This document shows positions 1-5,843 of a stretch of 11,507 nt of DNA, one piece after another. The position numbers and the translations under genes were made by a program. Below the pieces are notes generated by a model. The model was not told the origin of the DNA and made no database searches. It worked only from the letters and a program-made list of their open reading frames with translations. Each line of letters begins with the position of its first letter. The stretch's first letter is position 1. The stretch is taken from positions 1 through 11,507 of the forward strand of contig JAWXCE010000014.1 in NCBI GenBank assembly GCA_034440495.1. Reading direction: 5' to 3'. The DNA comes from JAWXCE01 sp034440495. Its GTDB lineage: Bacteria > Pseudomonadota > Alphaproteobacteria > Rhizobiales > Rhodomicrobiaceae.

Positions 1-1
1 C

Positions 2-751
2 ATCGGCCTGTTCATGCCGATCCTGCCGGAGAGCAACCCCGAGCGGGCGGGCTTCATCGCGGCGCACCAATCGCTGGGGCTGACCGTGCTGGCGCTGGTT
101 AGCAACCCGCAATCCTATCTGTGCGGCTTTTGCGCGGGGCTTCTGTTCCTGCCAACCACAGTCGGCGATATGATCTGGGGCGTGCCGATGCTGCAACAGG
201 CCTTTGGCGTCGACCACGCCACCGCCGTCAATCGTGCCGCCATGATCCCGCTTGGCTGGGTGTTCGGCGCGCCGATGCTTGGCTACGTCGCCGACCGGAT
301 GGGCCGCCGCAAGCCGGTGCTGATCGCCAGCGCCTTCGCCATGCTGGTGATTGCGGCCGCGATTCTTTACCTGCCCGCCGGATATATCCCGCCTTACATC
401 GGCGGACTATTGTTTGGCTTTGTGTCGGGCGCCGCGATGATCCCCTACGCCATCATCAAGGAAGTAAACCCCGACCGCGTTAAGGGCAGCGCGACGGGCG
501 CGACGAATTTCCTCGTCTTCTCGCTGAGCGCCATTGCCGCGCCGTTGGCGGGCTGGGCGCTGCAAAAGCTATCGGGAGGCCAGCCGCTTGATTTGAAGGA
601 CTTCCAGCAATGGGGATTTCTTGGCCTTGCCGCCATCGCGGTTGGGATCGTGCTTGCCTTCTTCCTGAAAGAAACAGGCTCGGCGGCCAGGACGCCGCTC
701 ATCGCCATACCAATTCCTCCGCTGGTCATTGGCAAACCTCTGCAAGCTTGA
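2..751 (+). CDS. MFS transporter, C-terminal half (5' end outside window)
   Basis: This is an inner-membrane major facilitator superfamily permease; its substrate cannot be told from the sequence. The frame is open from base 2 with no start needed, so the ATG at 14 is probably internal and the N-terminal half lies upstream. Six hydrophobic segments are visible, matching TM7-TM12: around YLCGFCAGLLFLPTT, AAMIPLGWVFGAPMLGYVA, VLIASAFAMLVIAAAILYL, IGGLLFGFVSGAAMIPYAI, NFLVFSLSAIAAPLAGWAL and FLGLAAIAVGIVLAFFL. The loop GYVADRMGRRKPVL is the MFS motif A (G-x-x-x-D-R-x-G-R-R) as repeated between TM8 and TM9. After TM12 comes a short Pro/Ile-rich tail. The stop at 749-751 lies at the truncated end of the antisense cytochrome b561 remnant. 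The family call is secure; the function is not. Confidence 0.85.
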   Translation: MGLFMPILPESNPERAGFIAAHQSLGLTVLALVSNPQSYLCGFCAGLLFLPTTVGDMIWGVPMLQQAFGVDHATAVNRAAMIPLGWVFGAPMLGYVADRMGRRKPVLIASAFAMLVIAAAILYLPAGYIPPYIGGLLFGFVSGAAMIPYAIIKEVNPDRVKGSATGATNFLVFSLSAIAAPLAGWALQKLSGGQPLDLKDFQQWGFLGLAAIAVGIVLAFFLKETGSAARTPLIAIPIPPLVIGKPLQA

Positions 752-970
752 ACCAAACATCGCCCGGCGAAGTGTGCCGATCAGCCCCAACACCAGGCGC
801 ACCGCGACCAACGAGCCGATGGCGTAGCGAGACCAGACATGCAGTGCGCTCGGATCGCCGCCCTCTCCGCGCTAAGATAAGAGATGGCGAATGCGATAAC
901 GAGCGCCCAGTGGCCGAAGCGGATCAGGAGGTCCCAGACCGGGACGCGCGATGGTGACGGCCTGTTTCAT
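746..970 (-). pseudogene. Decayed cytochrome b561 gene (N-terminal remnant with two frameshifts)
   Basis: On the minus strand an ATG at 970-968 opens MKQAVTIARP. A one-base frame change near 940, in a C run, leads into VWDLLIRFGHWALVIAFAIS. A further change near 867, which looks like a duplicated GA, leads into EGGDPSALHVWSRYAIGSLV and then AVRLVLGLIGTLRRAMFGSS. Joined, these give the start of a bacterial cytochrome b561: the V-W-D-L-x-x-R-x-x-H-W first helix with a haem-ligand histidine, the L-H-V-W second-helix histidine, and the R-L-x-x-G-x-x-G-T end of that helix. Similarity stops at about 746, next to the MFS stop codon at 749-751, so the C-terminal half (about two more helices) is missing. 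A perfect Fnr-type box lies upstream at 1039-1052. Family members are membrane dihaem electron carriers. The assignment comes from recalled motifs, not a search. Confidence 0.72.
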
Positions 971-1038
971 AGGGTTTCCTTTTGTGGACGCGCTTTATGC
1001 GGTAACTTAATCGCTGCGCCTTGGGAAACGGATCCGCC

Positions 1039-1052
1039 TTGATAACAATCAA
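1039..1052. promoter_or_regulatory. Fnr/FixK-type box TTGATAACAATCAA
   Basis: This is a perfect TTGAT-N4-ATCAA palindrome. It lies about 69 bases upstream of the ATG of the cytochrome b561 remnant (minus strand), with the dehydrogenase box 66 bases away on the other side. For a class II promoter the transcript would start near 1004 on the minus strand, but I see no good -10 element there. The site may therefore be a relic of the decayed gene, or may help the + strand promoter from upstream. Confidence 0.75.
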
Positions 1053-1118
1053 AGTCGTGCTCAAATCTCGGCTCAGCCCGCTTTCGGCTGTGCGACCAGC
1101 CACCCCGCGCCAGGCAGA

Positions 1119-1132
1119 TTGATTTGCATCAA
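1119..1132 (+). promoter_or_regulatory. Fnr/FixK-type box and promoter of the alcohol dehydrogenase
   Basis: TTGATTTGCATCAA is a perfect TTGAT-N4-ATCAA box. A -10-like TAGACT lies at 1154-1159, which puts the box centre close to -41.5 for a start near 1166-1167, the standard class II Fnr geometry. The short leader then holds the ribosome binding site AAAGGAG just before the ATG at 1190. The site is seen directly; activation under low oxygen is inferred. Confidence 0.8.
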
Positions 1133-1189
1133 TGCGCCACACCCCAGGGCCTTTAGACTTTCCGGACATGTATCTAAAAGGAGAGTCCT

Positions 1190-2266
1190 ATGCCGACCAA
1201 AATGAGAGCCGCGATTTTTGTCGAAGCCGGGCGCATCGTGCTCGGCATGAAGCCGATCCCCGACATCGGCCCGCTCGACGCGCTGATCCGCATCACCACG
1301 ACCACAATTTGCGGCACGGACATCCACATCCTCAAGGGCAAATATCCGGTCGCCAAAGGGCTGACAATCGGGCATGAGCCGGTCGGCGTCATTGAAAAGC
1401 TCGGATCAAGCGTCACGGGCTTCAGGGAAGGCCAGCGCGTCATAGCGGGCGCCATAACACCGAGCGGCACGAGCAACGCCAGCCTGTGCGGCTGCGGCTC
1501 GCAGGACGGCCCCGGCACGAAACACGGCTGGAAAGCGGCTGGCGGATGGAAATTCGGCAACACCATCGATGGCTGCCAGGCCGAATATGTGCGGGTGCCG
1601 GACGCCGAAGCCAATCTTTGCGCTGTGCCCGATCATCTCACCGACGAGCAGGTTTTGATGTGCCCGGACATCATGTCTACCGGCTTCAGCGGCGCGGAGA
1701 CCGGCAAGGTGCGCATCGGCGACATCGTGGCGGTGTTCGCGCAAGGACCGATTGGCCTATGCGCGACAGCGGGCGCCAAGCTTGCAGGCGCGTCGGTGAT
1801 CATCGGCGTCGATACGGTGCCCGCGCGGCTGGCGGTGGCGAAACAACTCGGTGCGGATCATGTCATCGACTTTAAAAAAGTCGATCCGGTGACAGAAATC
1901 ATGCGGCTGACGGATGGGCGCGGCGTGGATGTGGCGATTGAAGCGCTCGGCACGCAAGGCACGTTCGAGTCCGCCCTGCGCGTATTGCGACCCGGTGGCA
2001 CGCTGTCAAGCATCGGCGTTTATTCGAGCGATTTGCGCATTCCGCTCGATGCATTTTCGGCGGGGCTCGGCGACAATAAAATCCTGACTACGCTGTGCCC
2101 GGGCGGCAAGGAGCGGATGCGCCGATTGATGTCGGTGGTCGCATCCGGTCGCATCGATTTGCGACCTCTCGTCACCCACCGCTTCAAACTCGACGACATC
2201 GAGGTGGCCTATGAGCTGTTCGCTCACCAGCGCGACGACGTGTTGAAGGTGGCGATCACTCCATAA
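1190..2266 (+). CDS. Zinc-dependent alcohol dehydrogenase, TbADH-like (MDR family)
   Basis: This is a cytosolic medium-chain dehydrogenase/reductase of 358 residues, predicted to interconvert a primary or secondary alcohol with the aldehyde or ketone. The catalytic zinc ligands are visible: C41 in CGTD, H62-E63 in GHE, and D160 in MCPDIMSTG. An aspartate as third ligand is the feature of the Thermoanaerobacter-type (TbADH) branch, as are the ITPSGTS, GWKFGNT and LCPGG stretches. The nucleotide-binding loop reads AQGPIG (184-189), slightly off G-x-G-x-x-G. It is followed by GVD with D208 at the end of the second strand, where TbADH has a serine that contacts the NADP phosphate; I infer NAD+ preference. 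The structural-zinc loop of horse-liver-type enzymes is replaced by a Gly/Cys-rich stretch (LCGCGSQDG). The start is supported by AAAGGAG. A perfect Fnr-type box at 1119-1132 suggests low-oxygen expression, fitting a fermentative or redox-balancing role. The true substrate is unknown. Confidence 0.9.
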   Translation: MPTKMRAAIFVEAGRIVLGMKPIPDIGPLDALIRITTTTICGTDIHILKGKYPVAKGLTIGHEPVGVIEKLGSSVTGFREGQRVIAGAITPSGTSNASLCGCGSQDGPGTKHGWKAAGGWKFGNTIDGCQAEYVRVPDAEANLCAVPDHLTDEQVLMCPDIMSTGFSGAETGKVRIGDIVAVFAQGPIGLCATAGAKLAGASVIIGVDTVPARLAVAKQLGADHVIDFKKVDPVTEIMRLTDGRGVDVAIEALGTQGTFESALRVLRPGGTLSSIGVYSSDLRIPLDAFSAGLGDNKILTTLCPGGKERMRRLMSVVASGRIDLRPLVTHRFKLDDIEVAYELFAHQRDDVLKVAITP

Positions 2267-2439
2267 ATAGTTAAAATTTTTAAGTAGGCGGCATTTGCCT
2301 GGAACAGACGCCATTGCTTAGCGGTTATATATTGGGGAGCAGCGTCAACGCAGGCCCTGATAAGCAAAAAATGGGTTATGTGCGCTTTCGCCCTCATCGC
2401 TGTCGTTTTTTGTAGCGCAGACCATGACAGAGATGGCTT

Positions 2440-3141
2440 ATGCTCTCGCACAGTGGCCAGCAGTTCGATTATGCACCTTTATTAAAGCCAATCGATGTAC
2501 GTTCCGATCTGGAGCGCGAAATTGCACGCGGGCCGACACGGCGATTGCAGGCGAAAGAACACGTATTCATCGCTGGCGACCCGCGTTCCTCGCTCTACCG
2601 CCTCGATAGCGGCGCGGTGTGCCTTTACCAAATCTTGTTAAGCGGCCGCAGGCGGGTCACAGGTTTTGCTTTCGCCGGGGATATATTTGGCATGGGAGCG
2701 CTCAGCCAGCACGCTCTGAGCGCCCAGACACTTCGGAGGACGCGGTTGCATAGCATTCCAACCACAACACTTAGCCGCCTCGCTTTCAACGATCCGCATT
2801 TCGGCATGACACTCTATGAGGCGGCGTGCCGAGAACTGGCGGGCACGCAGCAGACGCTGCTAACCATCAAGCGCCCTGCCTTGGAGCGGCTCGCGATATT
2901 TCTATTGTTCTCGATGCAGCGCAATCGACGAAATGGCGAAGATCCAGAAACCATTGTGTTGCCGATGACGCGTGCCGATATCGGAGATTTCCTAGGGCTG
3001 ACGATTGAAACGGTGAGCCGGATGTTCACGAAACTTCAAGCCGAACACATCATCGAGATCAAACGACGCGGACCGATCCACGTGCTCGACATAGACAAAC
3101 TGAGGACATTGGGCGCTCCCGAACAAACGGCTGGGAATTAG
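2440..3141 (+). CDS. Crp/Fnr family transcriptional regulator, FixK-like
   Basis: This 233-residue regulator has the usual Crp/Fnr layout. A cyclic-nucleotide-type beta-roll covers roughly residues 25-115 (FIAGDPRSSLYRLDSGAVCL, then FAGDIFGMGAL). A long dimer helix follows, then a winged helix-turn-helix at the C terminus (MTRADIGDFLGLTIETVSRM). The recognition helix carries E190, S193 and R194, the E-x-x-S-R pattern with which FNR and FixK read TTGAT half sites. The N-terminal cysteines that hold the FNR iron-sulfur cluster are absent, so it is unlikely to sense oxygen directly; FixK-type proteins are usually controlled by an upstream sensor such as FixLJ, not present here. I see no Fnr box upstream of this gene. 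It is the obvious candidate reader of the six boxes in this window. Only six bases separate it from the downstream transporter gene, suggesting an operon. The 173 bases before it hold no recognisable regulatory site. Confidence 0.88.
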   Translation: MLSHSGQQFDYAPLLKPIDVRSDLEREIARGPTRRLQAKEHVFIAGDPRSSLYRLDSGAVCLYQILLSGRRRVTGFAFAGDIFGMGALSQHALSAQTLRRTRLHSIPTTTLSRLAFNDPHFGMTLYEAACRELAGTQQTLLTIKRPALERLAIFLLFSMQRNRRNGEDPETIVLPMTRADIGDFLGLTIETVSRMFTKLQAEHIIEIKRRGPIHVLDIDKLRTLGAPEQTAGN

Positions 3142-3147
3142 AAACGC

Positions 3148-3849
3148 ATGTCATCGCTTCATCTTCACCCGGAAACTCATCGCGTATCGCGGATTGGATG
3201 GCTGCGAGCGGCCGTGCTCGGCGCCAATGACGGCATCGTCTCGACCGCGAGCTTGATCGTGGGCGTCGCAGCCTCCGCCGCGCCGCAGGACCAGATTTTG
3301 ATCGCGGGCGTCGCGGGATTGGCGGCGGGCGCGATGGCGATGGCGGCGGGCGAATATGTTTCGGTCAGTTCGCAATCCGACACAGAGCAGGCCGATCTTG
3401 CCCGGGAGCGCGCCGAGCTGGAGACGCAACCCGATTTTGAGCGGGAAGAACTCGCCGCAATTTACATTGCGCGCGGCCTGGACATCGCGCTCGCTCGCGA
3501 AGTCGCCCGCCAGCTTATGGCGAAAGATGCGCTTGGCGCCCATGCGCGCGACGAACTCGGCATCTCTGAAATCACCGCCGCACGGCCGATCACCGCCGCG
3601 TTTACGTCCGCCGCCACCTTCACGGCTGGCGCTGCGATGCCGCTGCTTATGGTGCTCGTGTCACCAGCCTCGATGCTCGTCTGGACGGTGTCGGCGGCAT
3701 CGCTGGTGTTCCTGGCGCTCCTCGGCGCCATCGGCGCGCAGGCAGGCGGCGCCAATATTTTGCGGGCGACGGCGCGGGTCACATTTTGGGGCGCGGCCGC
3801 CATGGCGCTTACCGCAGGCATAGGCGCGCTTGTCGGCCGGGCTGTGTGA
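3148..3849 (+). CDS. VIT1/CCC1-family Fe2+/Mn2+ transporter
   Basis: This 233-residue membrane protein resembles the vacuolar iron transporter (VIT/CCC1/nodulin-21-like) family. The first membrane segment has the signature VLGANDGIVSTASLIVGVAA. The second (GVAGLAAGAMAMAAGEYVSV) is followed by a charged, glutamate-rich cytoplasmic region (about residues 75-130; DLARERAELETQPDFEREEL), the region that holds the metal-binding helices in this family. Three hydrophobic segments follow (around 148-170, 172-196 and 208-231). No ferritin-like N-terminal domain is present, so it is a plain VIT protein and not an MbfA fusion. Members move Fe2+ or Mn2+ out of the cytoplasm. It starts six bases after the regulator's stop with only a weak ribosome site (GGGA at 3133-3136), which suggests translational coupling. 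Dps lies next, so iron handling is the likely shared theme. Confidence 0.87.
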   Translation: MSSLHLHPETHRVSRIGWLRAAVLGANDGIVSTASLIVGVAASAAPQDQILIAGVAGLAAGAMAMAAGEYVSVSSQSDTEQADLARERAELETQPDFEREELAAIYIARGLDIALAREVARQLMAKDALGAHARDELGISEITAARPITAAFTSAATFTAGAAMPLLMVLVSPASMLVWTVSAASLVFLALLGAIGAQAGGANILRATARVTFWGAAAMALTAGIGALVGRAV

Positions 3850-3911
3850 ACGCACGCGACGTCTGCTTTAACCCGTAATGTCGAAGAATTAAACAACCTG
3901 GGAGGTTCATC

Positions 3912-4412
3912 ATGCACACCACGCACAACACTTTGCCCGAAAAAATCCGTAGACAATCCGTCGAACTGCTAAACAAGCATCTGGCGACCGCCATCGATCT
4001 GCACGCGCAGGTGAAACAGGCGCACTGGAATGTTCGCGGGGCCGGTTTCATCGCCATCCACGAGCTGTTCGATAAGGTTTCGGAGGCGGTTGAGGAGTAT
4101 TCCGATCAGATCGCCGAGCGCGCAGGCGGTCTTGGCGGAGCGGCGCATGGCACTATACAAATTGCGGCGGAGCGTTCCTTCCTCGTGCCCTATGCCCTCG
4201 ATATCGCCGACGTGAACGCGCATGTTTTCGCCGTATCCTCGGCGCTGGCGGCGTTCGGCCAATCGGCCCGCGAGGCAGTCGGGCTTGCGACGGAGTTTGG
4301 CGATGCGGACACCGCCGATTTGTTTACGGAAATCTCGCGCGGCATCGACACCCAGTTGTGGTTCGTTGAATCCAACATTGCGCCCAAGGCCGCTCACACG
4401 CCGAAAAAATGA
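3912..4412 (+). CDS. dps: Dps-family DNA-protecting ferritin-like protein
   Basis: This 166-residue protein is a typical Dps (DNA protection during starvation) subunit. Family members form cytosolic dodecamers that oxidise Fe2+ with hydrogen peroxide and store the ferric core. The inter-subunit ferroxidase ligands are all present with the spacing known from E. coli Dps: H38 (QAHWNV), H50 and D54 (IHELFDK), D65 and E69 (EEYSDQIAERAGGLGG). The short N-terminal tail is not strongly lysine-rich, but the C terminus ends in TPKK, so direct DNA binding is uncertain. A strong ribosome site (GGGAGG, 3900-3905) precedes the ATG. The 62-base gap after the transporter gene shows no terminator, so it may be read from the regulator-transporter operon or from its own promoter. 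With the VIT protein it would reduce free ferrous iron, useful when oxygen tension changes. Identification is secure. Confidence 0.93.
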   Translation: MHTTHNTLPEKIRRQSVELLNKHLATAIDLHAQVKQAHWNVRGAGFIAIHELFDKVSEAVEEYSDQIAERAGGLGGAAHGTIQIAAERSFLVPYALDIADVNAHVFAVSSALAAFGQSAREAVGLATEFGDADTADLFTEISRGIDTQLWFVESNIAPKAAHTPKK

Positions 4413-4433
4413 AATCGTGAATGTTGGGCGTCG

Positions 4434-4450
4434 CCGCGAATGAGTCGCGG
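4434..4450. terminator. Possible bidirectional hairpin between dps and the pstB-like gene
   Basis: CCGCGA at 4434-4439 and TCGCGG at 4445-4450 form a perfect 6-bp stem around a 5-base loop, between two convergent stop codons (4412 and 4458). No T tract follows on either strand, so intrinsic termination would be weak. The placement is suggestive but the case is modest. Confidence 0.35.
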
Positions 4451-4457
4451 TCTCGCT

Positions 4458-5282
4458 TTAGCCAAAACGGCCAGTCACATATCTCTGCGTCAAAGGCTCG
4501 CGGGGATTGATGAATATTTTTTCCGCATCGCCGACCTCAATAAGCCGCCCGAGGTGAAAAAACGCAACGCGCTGCGCTATGCGCGCGGCCTGTTGCATAT
4601 TGTGCGTGACAAATACAATGGTGAAGTCACGGCGCAGATCGTTGACAAGCTCCTCCAGCTTTGCTGTGGCGAGCGGGTCAAGGGCCGAGGCTGGCTCATC
4701 CATCAGCAAGATTTCCGGTTCGATTGAGATCGCACGAGCGATGCAAAGCCGCTGTTGCTGACCGCCGGACAGCTGAAACGCGTTTTGATCCAAGCAATCT
4801 TTTAACTCTTCCCAAAGATTTGCCCGCTCAAGGAATTTTAGCACATGCGCATCCGTCTCCTTGCGGGATGAGACAAGCCCATGCAGTTTCGGCCCGTAAG
4901 CGACATTGACGTACACTGACCACGCGAAGGGGTCGGCTTTCTGCGCCACCCAACCAAACCGCTTGCGTAACTGTGTCGGATCGATTGCAGGATCGTGAAC
5001 GCTGGCGCCGTCAAGCAGGATATCGCCTTCATGACGGATGTCGGGCAAGGTCTCGTTGACCCGATTGAGACTGTTGAGCAAGGTTGATTTCCCGCACCCT
5101 GACGGGCCGATAAACGCAGTGACCTCACGTGTGCATATGTCGAGGTCGATGTCGAATAACGCCTGGTTGACGCCGTACCAGAAGCTGAACTTCCGGATGC
5201 TTAGTTTGACATTATGGGCGCGATTATGCCTCGGGACTGCGCCGAGATGCACATGAAGATCCATTAAGGGCGACAGGTTCAT
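4458..5282 (-). CDS. pstB: PstB-like phosphate ABC transporter ATP-binding protein (orphan)
   Basis: This ABC ATPase of 274 residues resembles PstB, the ATP-hydrolysing subunit of the high-affinity phosphate importer. Visible motifs are Walker A GPSGCGKST (59-67), the Q-loop region GWVAQKADPFAWSVYVNVAYG, the signature LSGGQQQR, Walker B ILLMDEPAS with the D-loop SALD, and the switch histidine in VFVTHNMQQA. The PstB-like YG-x-x-Q-A-L-F-D-I opening and the Y-V-T-G-R-F-G end support the subfamily. I chose the start at 5282 because it has GGAG eight bases upstream, while the in-frame ATG at 5321 has none and lies upstream of the predicted transcription start (about 5305). No pstS, pstC, pstA or phoU is nearby, so its partner is unknown. 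A Fnr-type box with a good -10 controls it. It may serve another transporter or a non-transport role. Confidence 0.85.
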   Translation of the reverse strand: MNLSPLMDLHVHLGAVPRHNRAHNVKLSIRKFSFWYGVNQALFDIDLDICTREVTAFIGPSGCGKSTLLNSLNRVNETLPDIRHEGDILLDGASVHDPAIDPTQLRKRFGWVAQKADPFAWSVYVNVAYGPKLHGLVSSRKETDAHVLKFLERANLWEELKDCLDQNAFQLSGGQQQRLCIARAISIEPEILLMDEPASALDPLATAKLEELVNDLRRDFTIVFVTHNMQQAARIAQRVAFFHLGRLIEVGDAEKIFINPREPLTQRYVTGRFG

Positions 5283-5310
5283 CGGCGGTCTCCAAATCGG
5301 GGTATGCCGG

Positions 5311-5353
5311 ATGATAGTCATGTCCGCGTTCGTGCGGCATTGACCAAGATCAA
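5311..5353 (-). promoter_or_regulatory. Fnr/FixK-type box (5340-5353) and -10 for the pstB-like gene
   Basis: TTGACCAAGATCAA matches TTGAN-N4-ATCAA with one base off the ideal left arm. On the minus strand TATCAT (5316-5311) fits a -10 element, and its spacing from the box centre gives a start near 5305, the class II Fnr geometry. The box also overlaps a perfect 7-bp inverted repeat, CCAAGAT-CA-ATCTTGG (5344-5359). The geometry supports translation from 5282, not 5321. Confidence 0.75.
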
Positions 5354-5380
5354 TCTTGGCGCTTCTGCGCTCGTGCGAGT

Positions 5381-5394
5381 TTGAGCTAGATCAA
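5381..5394 (+). promoter_or_regulatory. Fnr/FixK-type box upstream of the cytochrome c gene
   Basis: TTGAGCTAGATCAA matches the TTGAN-N4-ATCAA consensus. It lies 107 bases before the cytochrome ATG. No -10 is apparent at class II distance, but a perfect TATAAT lies at 5461-5466, which would place the box centre near -84, close to distances known for class I Fnr promoters. It could also help the divergent pstB promoter. Confidence 0.65.
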
Positions 5395-5460
5395 TGCCTC
5401 GTCCCACAAGCCGCGATCTGATGGCTCCGATACCGAAATATCCGCCAAACCGTCCGGCGC

Positions 5461-5466
5461 TATAAT
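5461..5466 (+). promoter_or_regulatory. Candidate -10 element TATAAT of the cytochrome c gene
   Basis: This is an exact TATAAT, 35 bases before the start codon. No convincing -35 hexamer lies 16-18 bases upstream, as expected for an activator-dependent promoter. Transcription would start near 5472, giving a 30-base leader with GGAGA before the ATG at 5502. Confidence 0.45.
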
Positions 5467-5501
5467 GCGCGGTTTGTGCATTATTTTCTTGGAGAGATGA
5501 G

Positions 5502-5825
5502 ATGAAATTCGCGCTAGCCAAAACACTCGTCCTCCTCCAGTTCATGACGCCCCCATTGAGCAGCGCGGAAGAACCAGGCGATGTTGCCGCCGGCTTTTCC
5601 TACGCCGACGCAAACTGTTCGCAGTGTCATGCGGTGGAAAAAGATTATATCGAATCTCCGATTTCGAACGCTCCGACGTTTCAGGCGCTCTCGAACAAGC
5701 CTGAACTCACGGGCATGGCGCTCGCTGTTTTGCTGCAAACGCCCCACCGCGACATGCCTGACTTCGTTATCCAGCCGGGCGATCGCAACAATATCATCGC
5801 GTATATTTTGAGTTTGAAACAATAG
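5502..5825 (+). CDS. Small secreted c-type cytochrome
   Basis: This 107-residue precursor has a Sec signal peptide (MKFALAKTLVLLQFMTPPLSSA, likely cut after A22) and one haem c attachment site CSQCH (39-43). M85 in HRDMPDF is the likely distal haem ligand, and the closing helix NNIIAYILSLKQ is the usual last helix of class I cytochromes c. The mature protein of about 85 residues would carry electrons in the periplasm; its partners are unknown. The ATG at 5502 is preceded by GGAGA. It is divergent from the pstB-like gene across a 219-base region with two Fnr-type boxes, which suggests expression under low oxygen. It converges on the Pat-like gene, whose stop lies 18 bases further on. Confidence 0.9.
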   Translation: MKFALAKTLVLLQFMTPPLSSAEEPGDVAAGFSYADANCSQCHAVEKDYIESPISNAPTFQALSNKPELTGMALAVLLQTPHRDMPDFVIQPGDRNNIIAYILSLKQ

Positions 5826-5843
5826 CAGCGTGGGATTTTAAAG

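Noticed and set aside
610..957. A 115-codon plus-strand open frame across the MFS end and the gap
   Set aside because: It is out of frame with the MFS gene and antisense to the b561 remnant; its product is Arg/Pro-rich with no domain.
2380..2420. An inverted repeat TGCGCT...AGCGCA before the regulator gene
   Set aside because: The arms are six bases and 29 bases apart, which is too weak to claim an operator or terminator.
3462..3956. A 164-codon minus-strand open frame
   Set aside because: It is antisense to the VIT gene and the start of dps, and its product has no recognisable fold or motif.
4440..4727. A 95-codon plus-strand open frame after dps
   Set aside because: It is antisense to the conserved signature and Walker B regions of the pstB-like gene and has no ribosome site.
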